Shown here piece by piece: positions 1 through 12,780 of a DNA stretch of 64,000 bases. Position 1 is the stretch's first letter; each line of letters begins with the position of its first letter. The notes below the pieces were generated by a model. That model did not search any database, had not been told where the DNA came from, and was given only the letters and a program-made list of their open reading frames with translations. The stretch comes from Lotus japonicus (taxonomy: Eukaryota > Streptophyta > Magnoliopsida > Fabales > Fabaceae). A program made the position numbers and the translations under genes. Where the stretch lies: positions 134,307,785 to 134,371,784 of the forward strand of contig NC_080041.1 in NCBI RefSeq assembly GCF_012489685.1, in the 5' to 3' direction.

Positions 1-3000
1 AGTTGACTGTGTCTTCCTGAACTAGTTCCCTCTCACATGTAGTAGTTACGCACAAGTCACAATATATATATAAAACAGATATCTCTAACCTAAGCCAGCA
101 TGACTTATGTGTTAGTTTTATATCCTACTCCTAATTTCAATTATTTTTTGATGAAATATAGACATACTTTCATATGATTTTTAAAATGTCTTTTGAATTT
201 TCTAACTAGCTTACATATTGAAAACGCGCAAATTCAATGATGGATAACAGCTAAGTTAAGCATACAAGGTAGAAAAAGACAGAAAACAAAGAAGGGAATA
301 GTAATTAATTATTGAATAATTTTTTGAAGAAAAGATGGGAAGAGAGAGGCCCAGTCATAAAAACTTCTTTGATTTGGTATAGTAAGTAAGGAGTGCAACT
401 CATATTGGCAGTTTATCGAATGTATGGTTTTTGACTAATCTAAATTTGAGAATGTGCACTTAAGCTAGTTAAAATAGAGTTAATAAGAGAGTAATTTATT
501 CAATATTTGACATCTCTCAAGCTAGTTAAACTAAATTGTTGTTGTAACCAACATGAAGCTCCATAAGGTACTAAGTTGACCCCAAATATTATCACTTGCA
601 AGGGTGGGGTGACTTTTCATTTTTAAGAATAAAAAATAGAAATTAAGTTGAATATTTGAATCTGAAGAACCAAATCAAGCAAATAGCAAGAGACAAAGAA
701 TAGGGAAGTTGAAGTGGAGAGGAGGACCCACGGTTCATCTAGCTAGACGGTGCTTGCGCGTTCCGAAAGCTACCTTCCCTTCACTTCTTGTTCCAGCTGC
801 CATATGATATGATATGATGATTGATGAATGAAAGCAAATAATTATTCAATGCTTTTTTTAGCAGTATTTGTATTTGATGGAAACGTTCCTATTTCTAACA
901 AACCAGCCACGTAATCACAAAAACCTCTAATCACATTTTATATATTTGATTTGATGGAAACGTTCCTTTATCTAACAAGTCTATTAGCCTTGTTAGAAAA
1001 TTGAAGAACATGTATTGAGATAAAAACATTGAATCAGAATTAAAGTGAAATTATCTGTAATCTGAGTTAGAATGTGATAAGTTGGAAGAATATTCCCTTA
1101 AGGGAGGTCTCATATCCACTTTAGTAGGGGTTTTCTCCCTCCTTAGTGGAAGTTTTCATTTTGTAGATAGGTTTTTTCTGTAGTTGTTCGAAAGAACTTA
1201 AAAATTTGTTATTCTCTACAAAAATAATTACCAAACATGTAGTATTAGAATTTATTATCCGCGTAACAAATCAATTATGAAAAAAGACTAGGTATTCATT
1301 CCTTTCATACCTTGCTTCTTTCTTTATTACACAATAAAATATGCTAATTATATAATTTTCAATATACAATATATAGAATGAGATTAAAGAATAAGGGTGT
1401 AATAGCTCTTGGTCAAGTAACTATGATTTAGAGACTAGGAGCATTGGAGACATAAAAGTAGGGAATTTTGAATCCAGAAAATCAAAGTCAAATGTACAAT
1501 CATGGAATTTTGGTATAAACCGTTGAACAATACAATTAAGTTGAATTCCCTTAACTAATTTTGCATAAAATCCATGCTCCAATGTAATATAATATGCAAG
1601 TACCTACTTCCTTAACCTTCTGGATTAGTTTGGTGGGCTCTGTTGAGGGGTTCAAGCTCACTTGCCTCCAAATAGTCAACAAAAATAGCTGGCAAAAGAT
1701 GCAGCAGAAAGATGAGACATGGCAAATAAATTGTTTGGAGCAACTATAAAATGTCAAATTTACTATATGAATTTAATTAGTATACATGAATAGTACAAAC
1801 TATTTTACGCAGTACTTACTATATATATTTCAATGTTGTTTGTGTTCATTCATTGGCATTATTCCCCCTGTAAGCTACTCTTCAAAATTAGGCATGTTAT
1901 TGACCAGGAAAAGTATGATCTGTTTCACTGGTTTAACTATAGTTGAATTATGAATAAACGGTAATAAGTAAATATTTTTAATATAAATATAATATATTAA
2001 GTAAACTATAAGGCAATCAAAATTATAAAGTAACATAAAAAATACCAGACTTAGGCAATCAACATGCAAATACCAGAGCACATCTGCAGCATGTACCAGA
2101 TGCACGAACCATCAAATCGGAAGCTATCTAACAAAACTAGGACCCAAATGAGGATACACATGAATTCTTTTTAGTTACACTCATAAAAACAGTTTTGCAA
2201 CCAGATACGTGCTGCTGGAAACATCCGATACATGTTAAAGTTCTATTAAATGTCATGAATAAAAAGAGTATCTATAAATAGGGAGTGTCTAATTTACCCC
2301 AAATGTTAAACAACCCCATCCTAAGAGGACCCCGTAGTTAAGATCCTGTATTGGAGATTACACCCACTTTTTCCTTAACCATTTGTACACATAAGGAAGG
2401 TGCTGTTTAACACTTAGGATCACAAAGTTACAAGGTTTGTTTAAGATGTTCCTCACAGTCAGATCACTTCATTTGTCTTTTCTGGACTATATCATGCTTC
2501 CTTAACTAGTTCCTATATCATCAGGTGCTGTAAAATGGCTAATGACTTGGATCCTTGAGCCATTTACCATGCAATCATCACTGGCATTCAGTTGTTCATT
2601 AGTTAGTGTAAAGTTCGAGGTTACATAAGGGAGTCAGGATAAAATTGTAGGAGAGAAAAGATATGCCATATCATAAGATCATATTCTGTATCGTTCACTG
2701 TACGGGAAGCCAAAAAGGTAGATCAATTGTGGGCTTAGTACATGTTTGGATTTTTGTTAGCAATGGTTAAAAGTACTGTTAATGGAAATTGTTCCTACAT
2801 GGAGACTGATTGAACCACTAGAGCTGCGATAATAGTCATCCAAAATCAGGAAGACACATTGTTCTCTCATTTTATGACTGATCGACCGATTAGTTGGACT
2901 AGGCGAATTCAAGGAAGAAATCATGGTTATGGCAGTGGAAACATTATCAAGGAATCATGGTTATGGAAGTGGAAACATCATTAAGGAATTGTGATTATGG

Positions 3001-3585
3001 CAATAAAGAAGTTAGGACCTAGGAAAGGAATGAGTTGTACGGTTTAGGCAATGTAATAAATAACATTATAAGAACAGGGTCGAATGAGGAGAAAGGCATG
3101 GTTACTTGTGCACCCTAAGGCTGAGTACGGAGAATATTATGGCCAAGCTTTATTATCGGATTGCTGTTCGAACAGAAACCCATGTCTCACAATGAATTGA
3201 AGAAAAAAATACTTTTAGGTGGATGTACTAGAAATCCGAACACACTTAGAAATTAGGCCATTCAGCCCAATTCAAGTGACTGTACTTTGCAATCAAAATT
3301 TTGGTGCATGGATATGGGAAGCTGTATATGATAAAAGGATGCAGCATTAATGCGTGAAATATTATATGGTTGCTAAAGGCAAGAATCAGTGCTTTTAACT
3401 GGCAGATTTAATCACATCAAAGTACAAGAAAATAAGCAATGTATGGCTGTTCAGTCATTTTAAAGTCTAGATGATGAATGGTTAATGGTTACTGACTCAA
3501 GTAGAAACACTTGGAGCAACATGTTACAAGAATGGCCTGAACACTTACCAAGATAAAGAAGAACCATTGCAGTATAGTTCTAGTT
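1..3585. other. Intergenic region, no gene recognised
   Basis: About 3.6 kb downstream of the RAD9 stop codon. It is AT-rich and only short open frames without recognisable domains are present. A 22-bp motif (TTGATGGAAACGTTCC core) occurs twice, near 875 and 953, and a 34-bp tandem repeat lies at 2921-3000. The last few hundred bases probably hold the RAD9 3' untranslated region and polyadenylation signals, but I cannot place them precisely. Confidence 0.6.
2921..3000. repeat. Short tandem repeat, about 34-bp unit
   Basis: The unit beginning TCATGGTTATGGCAGTGG at 2921 recurs at 2955 with few changes. A third degenerate copy begins near 2989. The period is 34 bp. There is no coding role in the surrounding frames. 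Confidence 0.75.
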
Positions 3586-6500
3586 CTAATCTTCATAATA
3601 TGGTGGTGTTGCCTGAATGTACTGCTCATTCTCATTCGCATCATCTTCATCCTCCTCCTCAGCATCTACCCAATTACTGGGATGATGCTGTGAAAACGCT
3701 TGATTATTATCTTGCAACATATCTGGATAATTGTATTGATTATATCAGTTACTGAAAGAACTAAAAGACTGTCAGATAAGCTCGTTAAATAGCCTGGTTA
3801 GCTAACCTTGAGGCGCTTGCACACTATCTTTTTCAGTTGGTCGGCAGCTGAGATATCAGTCAAGGTAAAAAATACTTAAATCCAACAATTAGGTCATAAA
3901 AATCCCAACTAAACCGTAAGCTGAAAATCACCGATACAGCACAATACCACTGAAATAGAACATATAATTAGTAAACAGTTAATACAACCTGAATCTTAAA
4001 TTAAAAGATAGAATTAATGTTTTAAAAGTAAACATTAGTCATAGTAGACATGATAAAATATTAAAATGCCGTAATTTTTCTGATTATTTTGATATTTCCA
4101 ACCATATTGGCATATAAGTCCAAAAAATAAAAGTAAAGAAGTTTGTAAAATACAGCTAGAAATTAGTGTCCATGAAATGTTCAATATGAGTATGAGCATG
4201 TGTGACTGCTCTTTGTAAGTGCCTATGCTTCTTAGACCTTCAACAACAGCCATCTCAACAATTTTGCGAGAATGTTGCAGTTTGCAATTGCTTAAATGAA
4301 AGGGACTCGCATGCTAATTTATAACCCCAATAAAAGGCTTCATACCTAGGGTCTGGTATGAGCATGCATGCTTTGTAACTGCTCTAAAAATTTTATCCAG
4401 ATAACAGATGGTAAGAAATGCAGCATTTGTAATATTTGCCGGCACAACTTTGTGGGGAAAGTGAAACACGGTGCTGGAAATGCTAAGATACAGAGGTAAA
4501 TGGTGACATAAAGGATACATGTTGGAACCAGTGGGATTATTTCCCGCAGCGGATGTTTTTCTTGAAATTCGTATTGTACTAATCCTTTGAATTTCTCTTT
4601 GCTCATTATCATTCAAAACTGTTTGTTCTTGTGCCGGCCTTTCTTCCAAACCACTCATATTTTTAACTGCAGTTGCTGCAAAATGAAAAAACAAATATGA
4701 ATTTAGATCCATAACATATTATCCATCTCAATATTGAAATTACCTGAGAGGTCTGACCAAACACGGGTGTGGTCAGATTGAAGCTCTGATGTATTTGTTC
4801 TGCAATTTTCTTCCTCCGCATGAGATCCATTTCTTTCTTCAGTTTGAGCATGTGTTCTGGCATCTACCACCAGAGGTTCTGAGGCAGCGCCTTCATGTAG
4901 TTGAGATGTTAACATGGTCGCCAGTACAAGGGTCGCATCAAAATTTGAGTGAGATCCATCTTCCAAACCAAATTTAGGTGCCATAAGGATAGGTCTGCTT
5001 GGCAATCACAATATCATCCAAGAATAAAGATTAATAACACATCATAATTCATAACTATCAAATACTCTAATCATAAAATATGGAATGTAAGAAAAATAGG
5101 TTTTTTTGTAATTCAATGTTTGTGTGTGCAGGATGTTTCTCCACTGTAAACCCTATATGACAAGTCAATCTCTGCAATTTTTCTCATTTCCTTGATTTTA
5201 TTTGGAGTTCACTAGACAATGACATGTACACTGACAAATGAAAAACTTAAAATGTAGAGCATGCATTCATATTCATTGGTAAAATGCATGCCATCAATCG
5301 TACAACTTATATATTAGAGGACAAGGAGTGTAAATCATGTCCGAAACTAAATATATCATTATATCTTACTCGCCAGCTTTCTCAAAATGAAAATGGATGT
5401 CAACTTCACAGCCCTCACAAAATGAAAGAAATGCCTGCAGATTGATGACAAGAACATCAGGTGCCTTTAAAAACAATAAATTAGCCTTAGCATGGGAGAA
5501 AGCAAGAATAAAGAAATAATGGAGGATAACATTATAAAAATCCAAATATCAGGTAAATGTAGTCTGTGTCAACAGTTGCCCAAGATACTTCTGTCAACCA
5601 AATACAAAAGGATTGGTTTACTTTACCTTTAGTTCCTTTACACTGAAAGTCACATCTATCGGATCTCCAGTATGAACATACTGCAAAAATTCCTCTTTAG
5701 GATCTATCCACAGCTGGGTGTGTAGCGACGAGTCATTGTCTGCCATGTAAACACTGTGCATAAAATGACTGTTTCCAATGAAGCTACTACAAAAGCATCT
5801 TCTTTACCTTTGGTTGGGTCAATATAACTTCGAAGTTCAACAGCCTTTCCACCAATGTCATTTGCTGAATCAGGAGGTAGTGAAGCAGGTTCTGTTGCAA
5901 TAACAGTGATCTCTTGAAGAGATGACTGAAAATTAGAAAGTAACCTGTTCATATCTCGAGGCCTCACGACAAAGTTGCTTGGAAATTTTTGCCTATCAAG
6001 AGACAAGTTCTGTATGTCAGGTTCTACATTGCAAGTAATCCAGTAGGTTTTCTTCATACCTGCAGTAGTTAATAAATAACATTCATTTTAACCCACAATA
6101 AGGTGAAACACACACACACATAAATAAATTGTAGAGTGATGAGAAAATAGGCACATATATCATGAGATGCCTAACACCGTTTACATAGTACCCCTGGCCC
6201 TGAGTATTATGTTATGTCTAGAGTAGGCTTCGAATTACTACTATTGTGTTTGGCTTGATGTGAAATTCCGTTGAACTCCAATAGACCCTTTCCCTCTCTT
6301 TCAAGTCTTTGACATCCGAAACATATATGTGTGTTGGAAGCTTTCTCAAACACACACTACATCCTAGAGTCCACTTTAAGAAAAAACTGCAACTATACAG
6401 TTTCAAGACTTCATATGCGGCCAATTTCAAATTTTCTGGTTAGAGTTACATAAAGTCATGGGCTGTAGCAAACCCCTAAGCTACTCGCCGAAATAATGTT

Positions 6501-7258
6501 AGACAACACTGAGCTAGAATTAAATGTCACATTATTCAGTCCACTTCTAACCAAAAAAAGACCATATTATCAGTAAAAAGCAGCTTTGATTCCATAACAA
6601 TTACCTAATTTAGATCTACAAACCAAATACATTAACCAGGTTGCAGTTACAAAAGACAAGTAAATGATTAGTCTCTCATAGTAACATTACTAACATACAA
6701 ACATGATTCTTTCATTGTTAGCCAACCACCAGAGATTGTGAGTGTATTGAAGTACTGAGTAGCTTACCACTGTAGCAGTCCAAAATCCACTGAACTTTGG
6801 AAGCATCTGGATCTGGCAGTTTCACGGTCAAGTGATCAATATTTGCAATCGGTGTCCTAAGAACAGCACAAACGGCCTAATCAAAGTATGCGAACGCGAG
6901 TGAGAACAAAAACTCTTCATTTGCAAACAAAAAAAATGTTGAATGAGAAAAGAGCATTCCACAAAAACCTTGAGAAGCACACTACATTGCACGGGGTTAG
7001 TGGAAACGGTGTAGACGTCGAAGAATCCAGGTTTGAAAGTGATGGATTGATATGCAGATCGTGAAGAATTGATAGTGTGCAGAAGAAGCTGTGAAAAATC
7101 AATAGCAACTGTGAATTTGCTTCCAAAACCCTAAAATCAATAGTTGATGTTACCTGAGAGGGAGAAGCTTGAATGGAGAGCTCATTTCCGATACGCGCGA
7201 GACAGGTGATGCATCGCGCGAAGGTTTTCAGAGCGTTGTCGCTTAACGTCAACTCCAT
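3586..7258 (-). CDS. RAD9: Cell-cycle checkpoint protein RAD9 (9-1-1 clamp subunit), 10 exons
   Basis: RAD9 forms the nuclear RAD9-RAD1-HUS1 sliding clamp loaded at damaged DNA to activate checkpoint signalling. I read ten exons on the minus strand: 7258-7154, 7088-6969, 6876-6768, 6059-5808, 5739-5627, 5434-5370, 4994-4744, 4675-4519, 3847-3807 and 3722-3586. They sum to 1350 nt (449 codons plus stop), with GT-AG junctions and matching phases throughout. The protein begins MELTLSDNALKTFARC and continues with the PCNA-like fold: LLHTINSSRSAY and GFFDVYTVS in exon 2, QWILDCYSG in exon 3, and ILMAPKFGLEDG in exon 7, the end of the clamp region. The C-terminal tail is hydrophilic and ends in an acidic stretch (VDAEEEDEDDANENEQ) before IQATPPYYED. 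The length fits plant RAD9. No disabling change is seen. Exons 9 and 10 are short and rest on phase agreement, so they are the least certain. Confidence 0.93.
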
Positions 7259-8471
7259 TTCTTTCACCCCGCTCCTCCTCCTCTCCTCTGCCTGGCGGGA
7301 AAGGGAAAGGAAATATAACGCGCTCCAATCGAAAATCTTTTTATCAAAAAAATAAGCAGAGAGAAATTGATTGTTTGCGACGGAAAACAAAGCTGTCACA
7401 AAACTCTTGTCACTGCTTTTGCGACGAATCTTTTTATCCAAGAATTTTGCGACGGATTACTTTTCTGTTGCAAAATATCCCTTTTTTTTTGTAAGCTCTT
7501 TTCTTTCTTGTATACATTATATACATTATATAAGAGAAAAAATAACCCATTCTAGTGGCCATTACACTTATCGCAATCACTTTTGTGATACTTGTACAAA
7601 CCCTTATAAATTTTTATCTCCTTGATATCCTTCCAAAGAATAAGAATAAATTTCGGTAAATTCCATTTGCTTGAAAACTAAAAGGAAATGTACAAAAAGG
7701 CTTCAACTTGAAAGGAGAATCAAAGTTGTAAAGAGCTTTCTTGAGATTTAAAGAAGCTAATACTAGTGGTTTGAATAATTTTAATTTAGTTATTCTTTTA
7801 GCCGAATCTAATTCCAATTTTGAAAAATTCTCCCTAAAGTTGGATTCACATGAATAATGTTAATTATGTTCACACCTCTAAGATGAGGTAGAGAGAGGTA
7901 GAGGATGAGAGAGATAGGAAAAAAAAAAGTAAGAGAGGGAAAGTTTGAGATGTGATAGATGATAAGAGGAGAGAAATAGAAATAAAAATGAGTGGAAATG
8001 AAGTGTTTAGGAAGTGAGGTGGGTATATATCATTGTTGGATTCACATTCCACAAAGAATTTAATACATTACCTCACCATCACTTTTTTGAACTATGAATA
8101 TTAAATTTTTTTTTGAAAGTATGAATATTAAAATTGACTCTTGAATAATAACTCTAAAATTCAAGTAATTTAAAAACTCTACTACAATACTTATCAATTT
8201 ATCATGCATAACATGTTGTTAGTGATTGGAAATGTCAAATTTAACATTTAAATGTCGTAGTTACTAGTTAACACATGAATATCCAACACACATAAAGCAT
8301 CTAGCCACTTTGCCTCAATAGTTTGAAGCTGACAAAGCTGGTGTTTATAATTTAGATTCAACAAAGCACCATGAGATTAACAAAAGCTAATTACATCATA
8401 ATATCAACTAATCACAAAAGAAAGTCGGCTAGGGTAGTTGCAAACTTGCAATTCAACTGACATATCACTCA
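7259..8471. other. Intergenic: RAD9 upstream region and HIPP downstream region
   Basis: About 1.2 kb lies between the RAD9 start codon and the HIPP stop codon. Both genes are on the minus strand, so this holds the RAD9 promoter and 5' leader (nearest 7259) and the HIPP 3' region. The sequence is AT-rich with A/T homopolymers and purine-rich GAGAGA stretches near 7880-7980. I see no further gene. Confidence 0.6.
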
Positions 8472-9530
8472 TCACATGACTGAACATGCATTAGGATTTT
8501 CATCGCTTAATAATTCGAACGAATATGACGAGGGTTGTGACGTATACGTAAAACTTTCCAATTCGGGCACAGTACCTTCATACACGTGAGCGTTCGAATA
8601 CGGTTCTGGAGTAGTATAATACGATGTATTGTATCTCATGGGATTGTGTTGATCATGATATTTTGTATGATGATACATCGGAGATGCTGGTGCATGGTAA
8701 TGCGATGGAGGGTATCCACAATCCCCGCCATTCCCATGACCATCACCGCCGATGGTAACCTTCTTCTCCGCTGCCATCGATGGCTGATAACCAGCCGGTA
8801 ACATCATCACGTGCCTCACCTCCGGCTTCAGCTCTTGAAATTGCACACTGCCTCTACAGGTTCCCCCATTTCTATTCATGTTCCCGCCCTCAGGACCGCC
8901 TTGAACCACAACCTTGATAGCTTCCTTCTCGTTGCCATCGCCGCTCTGGTCGCTATCTTCACCGCTCTCTGGCTCAGTCTGTACCTCTTTGTTTTCCGAA
9001 TTTTCCTTGTTCTTCTTTTTCTTTTTCTTCTTCTTCTTTTTCTTCTTCTTGATCGCATCTGCCATTTCCGGCCATAATTCAGCTCGTTTCCCCGTCGCGG
9101 TTAACTTCTTAATCAGAATATCACTGTCCACGTTCCCCATTACCACTACTTTTTGCTGCTTCAGATCAATGGTTGTGTGATAAACACCTGAGTTCATGAG
9201 GAATTGAAATTGAAATCAAATAACTCAAATCGTAAGACACACTGAAACTGGAAGTGTTTGGTTTCAAATTTCATTACCATCTATGCTCTGAAGAACTTTT
9301 TTGACTTTCCTTGTGCAGCCTTGACAGTGGATGGAGACTTTCAACACACAGCTCTGATAAACAGAGGCGTAAGAGGATTAGAACCTGCGGGGAAAGAGAA
9401 TTGGTAAACTGAAAAGAGGAGAGTAAATTGTAGAACAGTGCTTTACCTTGCACATGAGTGGTTCTAGTCCTAGATGTTGTTGTTCTTCTGGTTCTTTAGC
9501 TTCTGGTTTTGGTTCTGCTGGTGCTTCCAT
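8472..9530 (-). CDS. Heavy-metal-associated isoprenylated plant protein (HIPP), 3 exons
   Basis: HIPPs bind metal ions or partner proteins through an HMA fold and are membrane-anchored by farnesylation. The exons are 9530-9447, 9353-9278 and 9187-8472, together 876 nt (291 aa), with phases that agree. The protein starts [18 protein letters not shown]. Exon 2 carries the HMA metal-binding motif as HCQGC in [17 protein letters not shown]. Exon 3 completes the HMA domain ([20 protein letters not shown] and [12 protein letters not shown]). A lysine run of about 13 residues encoded by a CTT/TTC microsatellite near 9010-9050 follows, then a Gly/His/Tyr-rich tail. The C-terminus CSVM is a farnesylation CaaX box. 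The HMA domain plus tail plus CaaX is diagnostic of HIPPs. The subgroup is not resolved. Confidence 0.93.
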
Positions 9531-11268
9531 TTTCAGAAGATAGAAACTAGATAGAGATGGTCTGAAACTGGTGGAAATGCTTAGGAAGCAAAGGAATAAT
9601 AAGGATTTAAGAATTTGGCATTGAAAAAAGGTTAAGGGCACCAAAAAAGAATATGTATAACAAGAGAAATCTTGTTGATACAGAAACAATATCTTGAATG
9701 AGTAGTGGCAGAGGTAATTGAAGATGAATTCAATTTGTACACTAGAGTCTAGAGACCTATCAATTTATCAATACAGCATCAGATGCCTCATCACTTCTTT
9801 TTCTTTTCCTTTCAGTCACAATCAGCCCCCATTAGCATATGCCATTTTAATGTGGGTGATCGGAATCCACATACCATAACTGAAAATATAGTGAAAAGTA
9901 GAGGGAACAATATAGAAAATGGAAACGGAAAGAAGTCTCTCCATGAGACTTTCCCCTTCTACAATGGAGTCACTGTTTACAATGTTTACAAAGATTCCTC
10001 TCTCCCTTCTATCATCTAAACCACACCTCTTCTTCCAATATATAACTTTTTTTATTCTTAATCAAGACATCCTTGCAACCGATAATTGTGAGACTAATTA
10101 ATCTCTTCACGGTTAATTCACTAAGCAGTAGATGATTGACAAATGAGTTTTTTTCCATTAACAAAACTTGAGAATTAAATCTTCAACCACTTGCTTGAGA
10201 GGCGAAGTGTTGTTGCCCGATATGAACACACTTGCTTTTCAATCTATAATTGCAATTGCTAACTCTTGATATTATACTATAATGTCTAGAAATAGTCCCC
10301 AACTCAAGATTCACCTTGTACTCAGGGTGAATTGCTGGTTGGATTGTTAAAAAAAAAATTGGATTGTTAAAATTTTGAGTTTGGTTTTGGGGGCACAACT
10401 AACATGGTTTGTGGGATATAAGATTGTTTTCCCCAGCACCAGCATCAGTTGAGACCTCGCCGACTTTGATGAGGAACAGCAGTAAGTTTGCCGGCAGTCC
10501 AACGCAGGCAGATTCCCAGGTGGCGAGGCATCCAACTGTCCTTGCACTGCAACGCAAATCTTTACTATGGAGTCCTCTCAAGCTGAGAGGCCTGAAAAAT
10601 AGCAGAAAGACATCACTCTAGCCATCTCGGCCTTCCACTGAAATGCAATGATCTTTGTTTTCTCAGTGGCATAGATGCTCATATTTGGAAGTTGGAACTA
10701 ATCCTTATATTTTGATAAAATTCAAATGCTTATATCAAGCCCTTGAGTTTAAAATTCAAACAAAATAATGTTCATGAGCTGCTTTTATGAATTCGTTTTC
10801 CTTTGCTTATCCCAAGTTTCTAATTCATGTGTTTGGTTCATTGTTCAATCAAAATCTCTGATGCTGTGTCACTAGTTTATCCTTTTCTCATTCATGTACT
10901 TCAGGTTTGAAATGAATAAAAATGTCCTAAAAGCACTGTCACAGAGGCTGAAATGTCCCCCCAAAAAATATCAAAAGTAAAACAAGTTAAATTCAATTGT
11001 TCCTCGCAGGCTGAAGTTAGTGAAATTCTAAATAAACGTTTCCATCTATACGAATAAAATGCTAATACTTCTTTTTTGGTTTAGTACTTTCATTATAAAA
11101 TAATAAAAGGAACATTAGGAAGACGTTTTGGAAGGATACAATATCATAATCTCTTTGACTCCATTTTTGCATCTCTAGGTGAATTAGCACTCTCAAAATT
11201 TACCACCACTTTAACCCTTTTAATTTTCCTATTTCAATGGTTTTCTACTTTACAGGAGATAAATAGTA
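9531..11268. other. Intergenic: HIPP upstream region and AT-rich sequence
   Basis: This holds the HIPP promoter and leader (nearest 9531) followed by AT-rich DNA. One GC-richer, exon-like segment at 10433-10620 is listed separately. I see no other gene. Confidence 0.5.
10433..10620 (+). pseudogene. Exon-like fragment of an unidentified gene
   Basis: A good 3' splice site (GATTGTTTTCCCCAG) precedes an open frame reading APASVETSPTLMRNSSKF, then LALQRKSLLWSPLKLRGLKN, and stopping at a TAG after KTSL. Base composition is clearly more balanced than the flanks. No matching upstream exon is visible, so it is either the last exon of a lost gene or a captured fragment. I do not recognise the family. 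Confidence 0.35.
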
Positions 11269-11529
11269 CTCCATCCCTCCGTTTTAGAATAAGTGTTCAT
11301 TTAAAGAAGATGCACACATATTAAAAAGTGCAATAAATATTGTTAAATATATTATTTGTTTTCCTAGTTTGCCTCTTAAGGTGCATTTATATCTCTTCTC
11401 ATTTATTGTTCTCATAGGGGTATTATTTGGAAAAACATCAATTAATACAACCTTAGAATTCTAAGTGAATAGTTATTATGAAACAAATATTTTTGCTCTA
11501 AATGGACACTTATATTGAAACAGAGGGAG
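11269..11529. mobile_element. Stowaway-like MITE
   Basis: The left end reads CTCCATCCCTCCGTTTTAGA. The right end, reversed, reads CTCCCTCTGTTTCAATATAA. Both are followed by an AAGTGT(T/C)C block. The element is flanked by TA on both sides (11267-11268 and 11530-11531), is about 261 bp long and has no coding capacity. The CTCCCTCCGT terminus with a TA target duplication is the hallmark of Stowaway (Tc1/mariner) MITEs. Confidence 0.8.
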
Positions 11530-11962
11530 TAGTTTACTACTACTTCTTATTAACTGTTCATTTTGAAGAAAAAAATTGTTCATATACATCTGTTCACTTA
11601 GAGTTTCAAGAAAGCATTGAATGATGTTTTTCCAAGAAATGTCATTGTTGGAACAATAAATGAGGAAATATAAAATGCATTTTAAAGAGTGAAATATGAA
11701 AAAATAAAAATACTTTCATGAAAATTAACAAAATTAATCATTCTCCTTAATATGTGTGTTTCTTCTCTTTCTTGACAGTTATATAAGAATGGGGAGATAG
11801 TAGTATATAAAAGTCATGTATGTTCATTTGATTTAATAAGATTATAGAGACAATTTTTCCTCTTCTTCCATATTAAAAACTAAGCGTTTGGGAGTTGAAC
11901 AGAACGGAACATAATGGAACGAAACATGACAATTATATTATGTACGCTGTGTTTGATAGTTA

Positions 11963-12404
11963 CTCCCTCTGTTCCTTTTTAAGTGTCGTTTTAGAAGAAA
12001 TTTCTTGTTCCTATTTAATTGTCGTTTTGATGTTTTAAGATCTATTTTCTCAATTATACCCTTACTAGTAAGTGGAAATTAAATTTCCATTACATCAATT
12101 CAAAGTCTTGTCTAGTAAGTGGAAATTAAATTCCAATGGAAGTACCCAAAAGAGTTTTCAAAGTTACATAGAAAAATGTGTTAACATTAAAAATTGGAGG
12201 GAGGTTATAAATTTTTATTACTACTCGGGTGGGAAGAATGATAAATAGTTTAATGATATGAGAGAGTGGAACAAAAAATTAATTATCCACTATTTTGGTT
12301 GAAAACTTTATAACTTCGGGATTAGGATGTGAGCTCCAATAACCCACTATCTTGGTTGGAGAGTTTTTTTTGCTAGAACGACCCTTAAAAAAAAACGGAG
12401 GGAG
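11963..12404. mobile_element. Stowaway-like MITE, longer variant
   Basis: The left terminus CTCCCTCTGTTCC is followed by AAGTGTCGTTTTAG. The right terminus, reversed, reads CTCCCTCCGTTTTTTTTTAA and then GGTCGTTCTAG. A TA precedes the left end. The right flank is TG, so the duplication is imperfect. The element is about 442 bp with no coding capacity. Confidence 0.7.
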
Positions 12405-12629
12405 TGCACTTTAGACAAAACAGAACCATAATATAATTACATATATATCCTTATCATGTCTAATGGTTGATTAAGCATAATAGTGATTTTTTGGCATGTA
12501 TTTATTATTTTAATCTTTCATCTCCTGCAAGTATTCATACAAATTCAATTAATTAGTTAATTTTAATTTTACCTCAAAAGATTGATGCTTTATTAAGAAA
12601 TTGATCTGCAACGATTAATTTTACCTCAA

Positions 12630-12668
12630 ATCAATATCAATATCAATATCAATATCAATATCAATATA
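12630..12668. repeat. (ATCAAT)n microsatellite
   Basis: About six tandem copies of ATCAAT abut the putative Helitron 5' terminus at 12661. Confidence 0.85.
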
Positions 12669-12780
12669 TATTAGAAAAGAACAACTTCTAGCATGACGTG
12701 TCAGCACCAGATTAATTCTTAGTGACGTGTCATTCTCACGTTAATTCTAATAAAAAAAATCCACGTGTCATTCTCAGGTA

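Noticed and set aside
6917..7441. 174-codon minus-strand frame starting upstream of RAD9
   Set aside because: It reads through RAD9 exon 1 and then intron 1. The spliced model starting at 7258 with matching phases explains the conserved residues better.
8811..9077. 88-codon plus-strand frame opposite HIPP with Phe/Leu runs
   Set aside because: It is antisense to the lysine/glutamate microsatellite of HIPP exon 3. The hydrophobic runs come from the CTT repeat, not a membrane protein.
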